Source: Parachlorella kessleri
Lineage: Eukaryota; Chlorophyta; Trebouxiophyceae; Chlorellales; Chlorellaceae
DNA: 64,000 nucleotides
Direction: 5' to 3'
Assembly (NCBI GenBank): GCA_001598975.1
Contig: BBXU01000818.1
Coordinates: 1-64,000 of the forward strand
In this document: positions 34,704 to 47,551 of the stretch, one piece after another
How the letters are laid out: each line of letters opens with the position of its first letter
How positions within the stretch are numbered: position 1 is the stretch's first letter
Notes under the pieces: generated by a model
Database searches by the model: none
What the model was told of the DNA's origin: nothing
Seen by the model: only the letters and a program-made list of their open reading frames with translations
Made by a program: the position numbers and the translations under genes

Positions 34704-35615
34704 CTGACAGCATAGGGCTCCCCAAGCCAGCCAGCAGGCTTGTAAACGTGTGGTGCTGCTCAAGTCTGTGAAATTCCCAGCACCAAGCTACAGCTCCCTA
34801 GGAACCCCACATATCCTGTAACAACACCGTGGGTAGCAGTGGCCAGTGTGATACAGCTCAGCCTCGTTCTTACACTGGCAAGGTGTTGTCCGAGATGCCT
34901 GCCACTAACTGTCCTACACAGCTACCGCTCCTAGGTCACAAGCAGGAGCGGCCTGTCAGCGATAAGATAACACCGTCATCATTAGGACCTCTCTGGGCTG
35001 CAGCAGTGTATTGCTCAGCAAGGTTCGTCCTAGGAACCAGGGCAACGTTCATTCTGGGCCTCCAGCCACTAGGCATGAGCAAATCAGCATATGGGTAAGG
35101 CCTGTCCAGTAGCAAAAGGTCTATACAGTAACAACAGTATTATGACGTTGCACATCAGGAAAAGATGTGCAGTGTTACAAGAGTTTTGTGGGTGCAACAG
35201 CACAGGCAGTGCAAAGCTCATAGGACCCCTTTTGCTCACCGCTGGCTATGCTTGCAGGGTCAATCAGTCCTCACATAAACCAGTGTTTGGCTGCTCACGC
35301 GAAAAATGAGAACAACGGCACCCCTGCTCTCGATCACAGCGCCCGCGTTGTCTTACTCTATCCTTCGTCGCTTGTTAGCCTCCTCCTGTAAGACAGCAGG
35401 AATGCCTGGGCAACGTGTCCCACCAGCCAGCTAACATGACAAATGTAGGCAACGCACGCCGCCATGTTGGCAAGATGACCACCCACACACCATCCACGCC
35501 GACCACTGCGACCCTTTCTACGGCCGCAAAGCCACGCCAATGCAAGCAGAGCAGAGGAGCCAAAGAAATGTTACGCAGCAAGTCAACCCCGCAAGCAGCA
35601 GCAGCAGCAGAGCCC
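34704..35615. other. Probable 5' exon of the methyltransferase gene; otherwise intergenic
   Basis: On the minus strand an ATG at 35,076 opens a good-looking reading frame (MPSGWRPRMN..., about 47 codons) that could be the first methyltransferase exon. Near 35,345-35,380 a short minus-strand frame after an acceptor encodes EEANKRRRIE then stop. It could be an alternative last exon for the SAND gene. Confidence 0.35.
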
Positions 35616-37453
35616 TCAACCGTACGCTGTGCGGTCTTGGAGCGCACCCAATCCCACCTTCAGCTGCGCAACTGCCGCCTCCAGCTCCTCCACGCGGCGC
35701 TCCAGCTCCTCCTGCCTCTGCGCCCGCGCCTGCAGCTCACCCGCTCGGTGCTCCAACTCCTGCTGCCTCCGCGCCCGCTCCCGCAGCTCACCCGCAATCA
35801 ACACCAGCGCCAAGCTCAGTGGATCTTCACCTGCGCCGCTGCCATCGTCAGCAGTTGGTGGCTGGGCTGCTGCTGCTGCACCTTCATCCACTGCGGCGGC
35901 GTTACTGGTTTCATCCGCTGCAGCCCGGCCTGCAGCGGTGACGATGGTGTTACATACTGCTGGGATGATGGGCATCTTGGGTACACCTGCGGCAGATGAG
36001 GGGCTACCCCGCTCATCTACTAACGCGGCCCCTGAGGGCACTGGCACGGCACCTAGCATTCTAGGCAACCGCGACGTGGCGACCCGCTGCGACCCATGCT
36101 GTTGGCGCTGGAGCACCGGTGACTGCCGGCTGCCTGCTGCTGGTTTTGCTGCAGCGGCTCCAAGGGAGCCCAGAGCTCTGAACTTCACTGCCCTGCCAGG
36201 CTGCGCTGCTGCCAGGGACTTGGCTTCATCTACTGCTGCTGCTGTTGCTGTGGGGACAATCGCTGGCTCTGCTGCAGCTGGAGCTGTTGCTAGTACCGCA
36301 CCTTGCGCTGCCGCTGCTGGGCCTGGCGGGGCGCGTGGCATGGCAGCTGTTACATGTGTCACAGTGGGCGACAGCATGGCCGCTGCAGCCAACAGTGCGT
36401 CACAGCCCCCCCGCCTGGACATGCTGCTCTGCCTGGCTGGCCCCAGCTGCCCGTCAGCCAGCAGCTCCTCCTTGGCGGCCAGCTGCACCCCAGCACGCTT
36501 GGGCCTCCGCTTGTGCTTCTGTGAGGGCTTCTTGCGCAACAGCGTTGCTTTCCTTTGCACGTTGCCCTCTATCTTCTTCTTCGTCCGTTGCTGCTTCTTG
36601 GGCTTACTGGCGCGTTCAGCAGCTTTTCCGGGCTTGCTGGCACCTGCACCTGCCTCCTTCTTTTTAGGCGTGCTGCTGTCTGCCGCACCCTTTCTGTGCT
36701 TGCTGGCCGCAATTGCTGCTCGTGTCTTGGCCTTGCTGGTGCCAACTGCCGCGTCCTTCCTAGGCTTGCTGGCCTCCGCACCACTGCTGTCCTGCTGCTC
36801 CCCTTCCTGCTGTCCCCCTCCCCTCTTTTTCAGCAAGGTGCGGATAGGAGCCCCCCCAACAAGCTTGATCGAGTCCTTCCACCGCTTCCAACTGGCGCAG
36901 CCTGCAGTCAGCATCACTCCGTGTTGCTGTCAGCTAGCAAGACTCTCTCCCGTTCCTTGAACCCGACTTGCAGCCACAGCAGCTCTGCCAAGCCTCTGGC
37001 AGGCAAGCACAGCAGGCAACAAAACAGACGTACACACTTGCAACCCCTAAGGCCCTGCCTACCTGAATGGACCTCAAAAGCGTTTGCTGAGAATATGCTG
37101 CCGTCTTGGGTGGCAAGACAGAAAGGCTTGTCGTCGCAGCAAGCGCTTGTGCACTGTATCAAGACCCGCTTGGGCAGCAGCAGGCCGTCGCTGCTGGGTT
37201 GGCCCAGCAAGACCACATAACCTACGGGCAAAGCTGGGTTGTCCAGTGATCACTTGCCACAACAGTCCACGGCCCAGCTGAGCATAAGCAGTGGCGGTGC
37301 TGTTTCGGAGCTATCCGAGATTCCGAATCGGGTCCACAGGGACCACCGCGAAGGTCAAGTGGACAGCGGCTTACCTTTCTTTCCCATCTCCCCGTGGCCA
37401 CAGGTCACCTCCACGTCCAATCTCTTATACGAGCTGTCCAAGACGTCACCCAT
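35616..37453 (-). CDS. SAND-domain protein with C-terminal coiled coil
   Basis: Predicted nuclear DNA-binding regulator, 507 residues. Exons 37,375-37,453, 37,063-37,221 and 35,616-36,901 join in phase. Start ATG is at 37,453 and stop TGA at 35,616. The SAND domain spans about residues 12-105: VTCGHGEMGKKG, then LLLPKRVLIQC, NAFEVHSG and the core helix SWKRWKDSIKLVGGAPIR. KRWK occupies the place of the KDWK/KNWK DNA-contact motif. A Lys/Arg-rich Ala/Pro spacer with likely nuclear localisation signals follows. It ends with a heptad coiled coil near 430-495 (LRERARRQQELEHR, EELERRVEELEAAVAQL). Green algae and land plants have SAND regulators (VARL/RegA-like and ULTRAPETALA), but the subfamily is not assigned here. 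It shares a 193-base intergenic region with a divergent plus-strand gene. Confidence 0.8.
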
Positions 37454-37646
37454 CCCAGTTAGTTGCCAGCGAGGCGTATAACTATTACATCCCCCCTGTG
37501 ATGCAAAACATACCTTGAAATCAGATAGGCCAACTGTTAGGGGCCCGCAAATGGGACCATCCTCTGGGCCCGGGAAGTCTTCGGGCGCTGCCGGGCTAGC
37601 CTAATATAGCGCTCTTCGGGCCCTCGACACACGTTTTACATGTCTA
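37454..37646. promoter_or_regulatory. Bidirectional promoter between SAND and Treslin-like genes
   Basis: Only 193 bases separate the two divergent start codons. The interval must hold both core promoters and both 5' untranslated regions. It is GC-rich (for example gggcccgggaag near 37,567) and has no evident TATA box. Confidence 0.55.
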
Positions 37647-40600
37647 ATGGCTGACACCCTTTGTATCTTGGACTTAAGCTCTGGAGGGCTGCAAACCTTT
37701 ACTGAGGTTGTCAAGTTTCTGTTGCATCACAAACAATTTCATGACACCTTCTCACAGTGGCGCTTGGTAACAGTGTCTGGAGGGCCGCTATTCGCCTGCA
37801 AGGTGGGATAGGTTTTATTGTGCGCCTGATCAGATGAGTTCGGAGCAGGGAAGGCATCACCCGCTTACAGTGGTTCCGTTCACATAAGGGCCCTGCCAAC
37901 GTGCAGGTTATAAACCCAACGTTGGGGTGCGAGCTGAGGTTGCCTGAATTGGCAGGTATGCAAAGCTCCACTGCCTGGGTGCCTTGTAGCCCCGTGCATC
38001 GCTGGCCGGCCTGTTGTATAGCTGGGATCAGTTGACTGCAAAACCCATAAAATTCTTGTGTGTCTCGGTGCCCCTGCAGAGTCAGCCGCTGCCTTTTATA
38101 CTGGGACATGGCTTCACGAAGCCGTTGCGCACTGCTTAGCCCAGCCTGGGAATACACAAAACTGGGTTATATCCGATAGAGTGGCCGAGGAGTGGGAGGC
38201 CGTGCCAATCAGTTTCTGGGACAAGGTAAACCTTGCTTGGCAGTCATGTGTAGTTGTAGATAGTAATTACGCACCACTAGTGTTTCTAACACTGTGTGAT
38301 AGCAGCTGGCAGTACTGTGGTGCAGGTGTTCCAAGGGGCATGCGTGTGCTCGCTTGTGTGCCTGGCTGCAACTGCGCAGCAGCAGGAAAGGCTTCAGATA
38401 TACTGGCAGCCTCTAGCTGAGAATGGAACACTTCAAACTGCTATCCTAGGTGCCCAAGGTAGGTATTGGAACCCTTCAGCACTGTCATTGTCCATTGTCA
38501 GATGGCGCGGTGGCTTGCTTGCCTCCTAGCTACGCAGCAGCGGCAGTTAGCGGTTGATCAATAAACGGTTTGGTGAATTTGGGCAGGCGTGGAGCTGGCA
38601 TTGGCTGACAGGCTGCTAGCCCAGGAAGAACGCAGCCTCCCAGCACATCTGGTCTTTCCAGAGGCGCTGTGCGGCATTAGCACCTTGGAGTGTGCGCTGG
38701 AGCTGACTTTGACGCCAGCAGGTGGAGGTAAGATCCGTGCCCAGCTGTTTTGACTCCGGAGTAGAAAACTAGATGGTAGGGGGATATGCAGCTAGCCAGT
38801 GATGCTGGAGCATGAGATAGATGTGGTGCTTGAGGGACCGAGAGGCTAACGGTGGTGCTGCGACCTTGCTGTGGTAAATATGCGCAAGGTCTGCGTGGCT
38901 ATCCCGCTCATCTCCAGGTCCTGCTGGCGCCTGGTGGGCACGCTGCCCCAGCAACAAGATTGAACTGAGAATACAACCCGCGGTGGTGAGTAAGATTGTC
39001 AGCGTCCTGATAACAGGCTTTGACTGGCTGTACCTGCTAATGGCCCGCACGGATATGGCAAGACAGGAGCAGCCATGCTGCCAGAGAGGACAGCCTGCAG
39101 TTTGTGCTGTACTTCAGTTCTCAATGTCACATCTGCCAACAGTCTTGCTATGCACGAGGGTGGCAAGTGCATTACGTTATTACTACTACCACTCCCACTT
39201 GGACCTCAACGACATCAGTTATTAAGCGGTAAGACCCGCTGACCTAAGAACCACCTGAGCGCAGTCCTGGGCCACAGCAGCAGCAGCAGCTGCTCCTCTC
39301 TGTGCCTCCAGGGCAAAGCCTTCATCATGCTGGTTCTCATGCTTGCAAGTAGGGGTTGCACTCCACCCCGGAGTTTGACCTGGGGTTGCCTCTGGTGGGG
39401 CGTCTCGTGGAGGTGGAGGAGCAGGCCGCTGCCGCCGGCGAGGCCCTGCTGCGCGTGCTGGGCCAGTACCATGGCAGCCGCCTCGTGGCCCTCAGCGATA
39501 TGGACCTGCTGACAGGACAGGGCTGCGGGCGTCCGCTGCGCTATGCCATTGAGGGGGACAGTCGGGGCCATGGGTGCTTTGTGCTGACCAGGTGGGGACA
39601 TGGTGCAGACGCCACCAGCTGAGCGGCTGCATGTGGCTGAAGGTGCAAGTATGGGCCCAGGTTGCTCTCCTAGCCTTTGCAGTGGACATGGCGATCCCCT
39701 GGTCTGGCTGGCGGGCAGTGCCAGGTACTGCTTTGAATGGAGTTAATGGCAGAAGCTGGCAAGCCGTGGTGGCACAGGCTGCCTGGCACTGACCCATGAA
39801 GTGGAAAGGTGAACGCAATGTGTTTTTGCAATAAATTTTGGTGTGATGTTGCAGGCTGGCAACGGAGGGTGTGGACACCTTGCTACACATGGGGCAGCCC
39901 CTGCAGCGCAGTGGTGGGCAGGGAGCCGCCGCAAAGCCAGCCGCACTGAGGGCAGCCCTCAAGCAAGGGCTGCTGCAAGCAGCGCCCATTGCAGGCCCTA
40001 GCACCTTGCGGGCCCTCCGCTCGGGGGCTTTGCATAGCGGGCAGGTGTGTCAGGGCTTTGGTATGGCCCATGCAGCTGCTTCAAGCATCACATATCACTG
40101 GCAGTTTGCCTTACAAAGTCCAGTGTACAGCATGTGGGCGAGCAGAAGCTGTTCCACTGCATGCGATATGGAGGCGCATCAGAGTTCACCTTGTCATTGA
40201 TGTTGTCCTGTGCAGGTCAACCACATAGAAACGCCTGCAAAGGACAATCCGGTGTCGACTTTGGCAAGCCCAGACGGCATGGCTGACATGTAACAGCAGT
40301 TGCACTGCTCCTGTTGAAGTGGTGAGATGTATGCCGCTTCCCTACAGAAGTAAAGCGGGCCGCGGAGCCCCTTTGCCAACGTCTGCTGGGTCTGAATTTG
40401 TTGGGTGAAGGTATACGCTCACTCACTGGTCCCTGACTTCTGTCGGTGTCATGTCCAAGAATTCGAGCTATTCATGTTGGCCTAGCTCGAAGTGTAGTGT
40501 CTCAATAGCTGTGCTCTAGACGCTCCCAGGCTGTGATGACACTAGATGTTTGCATCACATCCTGGCATGATGCCCTGCTCTGCGTTGCTTGCTACGAGGC

Positions 40601-43600
40601 TGTAAGCCAAACGAAATCCTGGATAGTTCCTCTTGGGTACACCTCGCTAATACCCTCGCGACGCCTCGCTCAAATCCAAGTTCCCACCTGCTGGGCGTGC
40701 TGTGCTCGGATCCAACACGAGACAAACATCATGATGCATCAGACGATTGAGACTCGGACCCCCATGGTGAAGTTGTCGGTACTTCCTAGGTGATGTTATG
40801 AAGTTCGCCTTACGGGCAGTCTGCTGGACGTTGTCATGCGGTGCTGAGCACCAGGCACCCAGTGTCGCTGCAGGGGCGTGTTCCATCAGGGCTCTGCAAA
40901 GACGACATCTGTGATCACAGCGAATACTTTTCGGGAAACTTGCGAGGAGGGCCAGCCCTTGGAAGCAGTGGCTGTATTGCAGGTGGCCGAGGCAGAGTCG
41001 CTCTGCGCAGCCTTGCCCAGCCATAACATACAAACATAATGGTCAGAGCAACCAAGGGTCGGGCTCTTCTGCAGAAAGCCCTCCTTCTAGAGGCAGAGGT
41101 GGGTGGCAAACTTGGGGAGCCTTACGAAGACCTCAGGACTAATGAGCTTAGCATGCCGCTCGCCTGTTGAGACGCCGACCCACGAGGCTGCCTGCGAGTC
41201 AACAACAATACCATCGTGCATGCTCCCTGCCTTAGGGGCGGCAGAGGAAGGCAGGCCCCTCCCCCAAGCCTCAGCCGGAAAGCCTGGTTTTGCATGAAGA
41301 GCACGTGCAGCCCTTGTCGCTGGTAGAGGCTGTTACTGAGCTAACCAGGCAAGCACACGCCTGCTCGGCGAGCAGCTGGCCAGCTGCCCTGCCTGTGATA
41401 TAAATGGTGGCTGTGAAGTGCACATGTGCCTTCCCGCTTGTTGAGCCTGTCGGGGCAAGGATGAGTAGACTTGCTGACTTGGCCCAAAGTCCGGTGTATG
41501 AGGCAATTCCCTTAGCCAGCAGCTTCATGATTTAGCTGCTGTACGAGTGCTATCTGATTGCGCTCTGCGGGGTTTGCCAGCCGGAGTATGTGCCAAGCTT
41601 TGCCCTCTCTTTGCTGCAGGCAAACAGCTGAGCTTATTCATGCCGATGGGGGCCAGGAGGCTTGCACACACTCGCCTGACAAGGGCACCGGCGGCCCTTT
41701 GGGTGCAGCTGAGCTATCTTCCTTGCTGCAACGCCTGGTGCAGACAGCCATATTGGCAGTGCAAGCCTGCAGGTAGCATAGTTTAACGTGCAAGGCAAAG
41801 GATGCCCGCATATCCATTAGCATGGCACTCTTGTTACAGTCCCCACACCATGCTTATCCCGGTCATATCGTGTGCTGTGATTGGAATATAGTTCTTGCTG
41901 CAGTTCCGCTCAGGCAGTCAAGCAGCAGCAAGGGCAGCCCAGCACCAACAGCATATGCTCAGCTCTTCTGATGGGTGCGGCCTTGCCGATTGCCACGCTG
42001 AAGCAAGAGTTTCAGCAGCGCCGCAGCGCTGAGGAAGACGCTCGGTTCCAGCGCAAGTGCATGGTCCAGCTCCTGCTGCGTCTGCACATCCATGCAGCAA
42101 CAGGGTCATCAGCAGCCGCGGCGGTGGCAGCAGCAGGAGCGGGTCCAGCCTTTCAGCTCAGTCCTGGGCAGCAGGAGGAGGTTGAGGGGCTGCTCAAGCT
42201 GCTTACCGCCTGCCTGCACCCGATCCCCTTCGCAGGCCGAGAATTCTTTGATGGTGTCATTCGGCCACAATTTGGTGAGCGGGACAGTGGTTCCACACCT
42301 TCCTCAATTGACTGGAGGGAGGCCCAGAACCTGCATTTGATTGTGTACAGGGGGCGGGCACGCCCACGTACTATTGTGGAGCGGGTGGTACTGAGGATCG
42401 AGGAGGACTGGCTTTCTATCCCACATCTGCTGCATGTCAGGGTTCCTTGCAGTCCATAAGTGGGGTCCTGCCTACACTTTGTCGCGCAGGTTCCACCCTG
42501 CCCCAAACTCTGCGGCAGCTGGCGTATGAGTTGTGGGATGAGGAAGACGAGGAAGGGAAAGCTGGTGCCGTCACTTGGGCCTGCCTTTGGAACGATATCA
42601 TGAGCAAGGCAAGATTTTGAAGATGTTAAAGCTCTACTCGGCTGGCATGCTGCAACACTTCAATCCTTGTGGCAGCATTGCACTAAGGGATGCCCACCAG
42701 GGTCGCATGCATTTGCAGGCTGCAGCTGCCGCTTATATGTCCAGCGACAGCCAACGTCATTCTGGGTGTATTGCAAGCTTAGACATGTGAGATCGTTAGG
42801 GCAGTGAGCAGAACTTCTTTTCAAGCTGATACTGATGCGGGGCTTATTTCCTAAGGAGGAGCTGTGAGCAAGGTCGCAACCTGCATTGCAGGCGATCGAC
42901 GGGGAGTGCTCTGGTGAGACAGGCGGGCCCACAGCCCGCAACCTGCACCACCAGCTCAGCCTTGTGCCTGCAGTTGTTGCTGATCAATCCAAACCAATGT
43001 GAGCAGCATTGACAGGCTTTGGGCCTTTCATACTGTTCTGTGGCCCAGCCTGGGTGGGGCTTGCTCTGTGTGACCCTGGCGACCGTACTTGAAGATGCAT
43101 GCACAGCTGCTGCCTGGGAGCAGGTGATAGTCTTAGTTGATCGCACCTTCCCCGCCGCATAACCAGCCCTTGGCTATGTACATCCTGCAGGGTCAGCGGT
43201 GGTACCACAGCAGCTGCTCCGGCTAGCAGCGCACGGCCAGCAGAGTCCAGCATCCAGCCTGGGACCACAGGCGTGGGAGGAGGCACCGACTCTGAGGTAG
43301 AAATGACGGGCACCAGCTTGGGCAGCAGGAGGAAGCATGCGGGGGGTGAAACAGCCACCTCGCGAGGTGCCAACAAGGCCAGTCTGCGTGTGGAGCTGCT
43401 GAACCAGCAGATGGCAGGCAGGGCGGTGCAGATGCGACTGCGGAGCCTTGAGATGGGGTACGTCATTACCAGTGTCTGTGTGTCGACATGGCCAGCCCCC
43501 TGCCCTGCCGGAATGGTCAGGCGCTCCCTTTGCACTTATGACGCTCCACAGCAAGTGTATCTCATTATGTGCTGGCAAGGAACCAGGTACCAACCTTGCA

Positions 43601-46600
43601 TGCAGGAGCTAAATTTGCTCCCTGCACTTGACGTTGGTGCAGGCATGGAAATGCTTGGCAGTTCGAAGCCCAGCGGCAGCTCAAGGGCTTGCGCCCTGCC
43701 CGCAGGGCGGGCCCCCAGCGTCAGCAGGCTTTGGGAGCCACCCTGCCTGTGGCGTCACAGGTAAGCAGCTTGTGTAAGAGATAGCAACCAACACTGCAAT
43801 TGGTTGGTGCCTGTGCCAGCTGCCAGTTGGAAGAGATATAAGCAAGGACAGCATGCATTGACCACCTGGGACAGCAGCCGGCATGCGCATACGCCTCTGA
43901 CAGCTTGGGTTCGTGTTTCTTTGCCAGGTGGCCAAGGCGAAGCAGCAGCCGGCTCGAGGGTGCAGCGGCGAACGGACAGAGAGGGTGCCAGACACGCCGG
44001 AGAGTGGCCTCAAGCCAGTGCCTGGGTTAGTGAGCGGCAGCCCACCGCATGCGGTACTGTCGGTTTTGCCGCTGGGGTTCATCAAGCTGGAACAACCAGC
44101 TTGCGCACTTGCTGTAGGGGAGGGGCACCCTGAAACCCAGCTTGCTTAGGTACCACAAGTCTTGCCCTCTGTCGAGGGTGCCTGCCTCTGATAAGGAACC
44201 CCGGGCTGCCCCCAATGCAGACCTTCACAGCCTGGTCGTAGCCTGGAGCGGCAGCTCAAGAGGGCCCCAAGCCCTCCACCCTCGGAGCTCAGCATTGCCA
44301 GCCCGCCTATGCAGCCGCTGCTGAAGAAGCCAGCGACCATGGCAGCACCAGGTGGGCTTTAGGCCCTCGGTGTGGGGGACCAGCAGGGACCAGAGGTAGC
44401 GGTCGTGGCATCGCTGTGTAGTGGCACAGTAGGAAGGGTGACAAAGGGTCTACATGTCAGAACTATTGAAGACATGCATTCTGTGGAGTTTGGTGGGCGC
44501 TTGCATTTCTGGTGGAATCGTTACTGACCACCGGGTAACGGATAGGGTGGTGTGAGTGACCTCAAGGACACATTGTCTGGTTCTCCTCAGTGCTCCTTGA
44601 TGCGGTAAGGTGCTCCCCCTGCAGGCGTGATCCCCTCGGCCCTGCCAGTACCAGCCGAGCCCTGTGAAGATGGTCCCCAGCAGGATGGAGCCGCTTCCCC
44701 GGCTGGTGAGCCCACAGGCCCCACCTGGCTGGTTTCTGCAGCTGCCAAACCGGTGACGAGGAGGTGAGTGACGTCTGTGTGCGGGTGTGCAAGTAGAGTA
44801 GCTGGCCTTGAGTGTCGCTCGGTGTTATTGCTCGACTCATGCCGATTCATGCTTTGGCTGTACCGACGGAAGGTCCCAACAAAGCCTACAAGACTGCAAT
44901 GTTGCCGTGGTCGTACTTTACTGCGGTGTGGGAGAACCCTGCTGTCGAACTACATCAGCGTCACTAATGCTAACATCCGCCTTGACATGCTGTGCCTTGG
45001 TGTCTAGGACTTGAGCCAGCTATGCCCTACTCCTTCCCGAGTGCAGGTTGCCCTTCGCTGCAGCCCAGCAGCCCCAGAAGCTCCCAGAGCAGCACTGGCT
45101 GCAGCAGCTTGGCTTTGGACAGCCACGTGCTGGGGAGCAGCCCCAGCAGCAGCGGCCGCAGCAGGAGGAGGCATATGGCGTCAACAAACCGCAGCAACCA
45201 AAACAAGAACAGCAGCAGCGTGGGCAGGAGTGGCAGCCACAGGCAGGGCTTTCTGATGTGGCGCTACCTGGTGTGCTTGAGCGGCTGCCTAGGCTTCAGC
45301 TTGAGCCTTCTTGCTGGGACATGGCAGAAGCCATCCTAGCAGTCCCAGCGCCACCTGCCGCAGGCATTGCTGCCAGCTGCAGAAGAGCTGTAGAGGCACC
45401 ACACTGTCTAGGGCAGCGCGACACCCGTCACGACCTAGTGGGGAATAGTGAGCAACAGCAGATCAAGGGAGCAGGGTGCGGCACAGACAACTCCCTGCGG
45501 CGGCGAGCGACTTCCGCGAAGCAGCTTGCTGACGACAGCCGGAATCCAGCGAGCCCAAGCCCTACAACCTCAGCTCTACATAGCTCTGGTGACCCGGCAC
45601 GAGAGCAGCAGCAGCAGCAGGATCGGACGGAGGAACAGCCGCAGCAGGCAGCTGTGGGCGAGGCGCCGCAAAGTCCCAGGGCAGCTGCACCGTCTCCCCA
45701 CCCCGGGAGCACACAACCGCCTTTCCAGGGACCTGTGCCTCGTCTACCTGCAGCCACACCAACCAGCAGCAAGCCTGGCAGTCAGGAGGCGCCACCTCAG
45801 GTCCCTGCAGCAGGTACAATCCCCCGTCACCCCGCGACAAGCCAAGGGGCGGCCGGGCCAGGGCTGAGCAGCGCCAAGGGCGGGGAGGGCAGTGAAGGGA
45901 AAGGCTTGCAACCCACAGGCCTGGCTTGGCGCAACTTTGAAGAGGCAGCTACGCCAGTCAGCTTGAGCAGCAGTGAGCAGCCCTCTTCCCCTTGTCACGC
46001 CCTTTTGTCGCTTGCTCAGCTCATGCTGGCCTTTCAGGGGCAGCACAGGCAGCAGGATGAGCAATTGGTGCGAGTGCAGAGACTTGAAGAACAGCTACGA
46101 GAACTGCAGCAAGAGTTGAGCCCGATGCCAGCAGAGCAGCAGCACCCTGTGCAGCCACCGCAGCAGCAAGGGGTGGCTCCCATGCCATCAGTATCGCAGC
46201 ACTCGCAAGAGCAAGGGTTAGGCCCAAGGCACCAGCCACAGCCCTCAGAGCAACAGGGCTGGCCTGCGCGGCCTGTACAGGCCACGCAACAGCAAGGGGT
46301 GAGCCCAGCGCTGGCGCTGCAGCCCTCGCAGCAGATGCAGTCGAGCCCAGCACAGTCGCTGCAGTCCTTGCGACGGCAAGCAAGTAGCCCAGCACAGCCC
46401 TTGCAGCAGCAGCAGCAGCAGCCAAGCCCACCGTTGGCGGGGTGGCAACATCAGCTGAAACATTCTGTATCCAGAGGGGCCATTCATGCTGAGCCAGGAG
46501 GTGGGAAGGCGCTGCATGCCCAGCCGCCTGGAAGGGCTGCTGAGGAAGCAAGGCCGCCAGTAGCCCGAACTGGTGCTAGTCGGCTGCGATCGGCTGACGC

Positions 46601-47042
46601 TGCTGCCAGTGAGGCACTGACCGCTGCCCAGCCAAGCAGCGCAAAGGGCGGCAGGAGAAAGAGGACCAAGCGCAGCCTTGAGGAATTACCAGGCAAGGAC
46701 GCTGCGCCATTCCCGCCACCCTGTACCAAGCCTCGCGTCACGGGGCACCCAGAGACTTCCAGCCACCACAAGCAGCCGGCCGCGTCCCAGGGTACAAGCA
46801 CAGAGCTTCTAGCAGGGCCTCAGGGTGGCTCCAAGAGTGGCAGCAGCACTGGGAAGAAGCGGCACAAGGGGCGGGCACTTACCCATGAGGGCCTCTTTGT
46901 CACAGAGCAGCTGCCTATGCCAGGAAAGGCTGGTAGCGGTGCTCCAGCCTCCATGGCGCTCACATCCCAGGGCCCCAGCAAGGACCCACTAAGTTCAGCT
47001 GCTGGCCCAAGCCCTCCAGCTATCTCAGGTTCAGAACGCGAG
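37647..47042 (+). CDS. Treslin/Sld3-like replication initiation protein
   Basis: Treslin/Sld3 helps load Cdc45 at licensed origins under CDK control. Supported exons: 37,647-37,802, 38,082-38,225, 38,326-38,458, 38,587-38,727, 38,918-38,985, 39,353-39,591, 39,855-40,044, ~40,131-40,215, 40,348-40,404, 41,620-41,772, 41,904-42,274, 42,490-42,564, 42,892-42,913, 43,191-43,457, 43,643-43,760, 43,928-44,029, 44,221-44,351, 44,625-44,763 and 45,047-47,042. The start (MADTLCILDLSSGG) looks like a vWA-like strand. Exons 41,620-42,564 match the Sld3/Treslin core pattern: ELSSLLQRLVQTAIL, then KCMVQLLLRLHIH, EGLLKLLTACLHPIPF, FDGVIRPQFG and TLPQTLRQLAYELWDEEDE. A long disordered Gln/Pro/Ser tail follows with TP sites (RVPDTPES). 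Joins at 40,404-41,620 and 44,029-44,221 are unresolved, so exons are missing or misplaced there. The family call rests on remembered pattern. Confidence 0.6.
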
Positions 47043-47551
47043 GTACGTTGAGGCGGCCAGGGTGCCTTTGTAGAGCAGTCAGTTGGACAAAGTGAGGGAG
47101 CCTAGTTGGTGGACCTAATTGATGGCCGTCTGACTTGAGCCAGCTTGGTGCCCAGAGCTTCACTCCTGTAGCCATACCTCAGGAGGGGTGCGCTTGAAGC
47201 TGGCCTGCAGGGGCTCATGCATCAGTGCTATGAACTGTGTTTACAGAAGCTGACATTCCATGGTAGGTGCAGGCCATGCTGCCAGGAGCAGCGGTTTCAA
47301 AGGATGTCAATAAGTTGAGGGCGGCATGCTGCAGCGCCCTTGCGGGAGGCTGCAATGAGAAGGCAAGCCTGCTTTGCCCTAAAACTGCTGGAGCCCATGC
47401 CGGCTTGGCTTGCATTTGTTCATATCTGTGGCTGCCGGCTCTAGCCTTGTCTGGGATACGGGGTGGCCGGCAAGGAAGCTGAGCTTGTTTCACTCATGCA
47501 ATGTCCAGGGAGGTTCCGAAGTTGGTAAAGGTTATGCTGTCCGCTGTGCAG

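Noticed and set aside
35629..36960. 443-codon open frame on the plus strand
   Set aside because: It is antisense to the large SAND-gene exon. Its Ser/Ala/Leu-rich sequence is what Gly/Lys/Gln-rich GC coding DNA gives on the other strand, with no splice partners.
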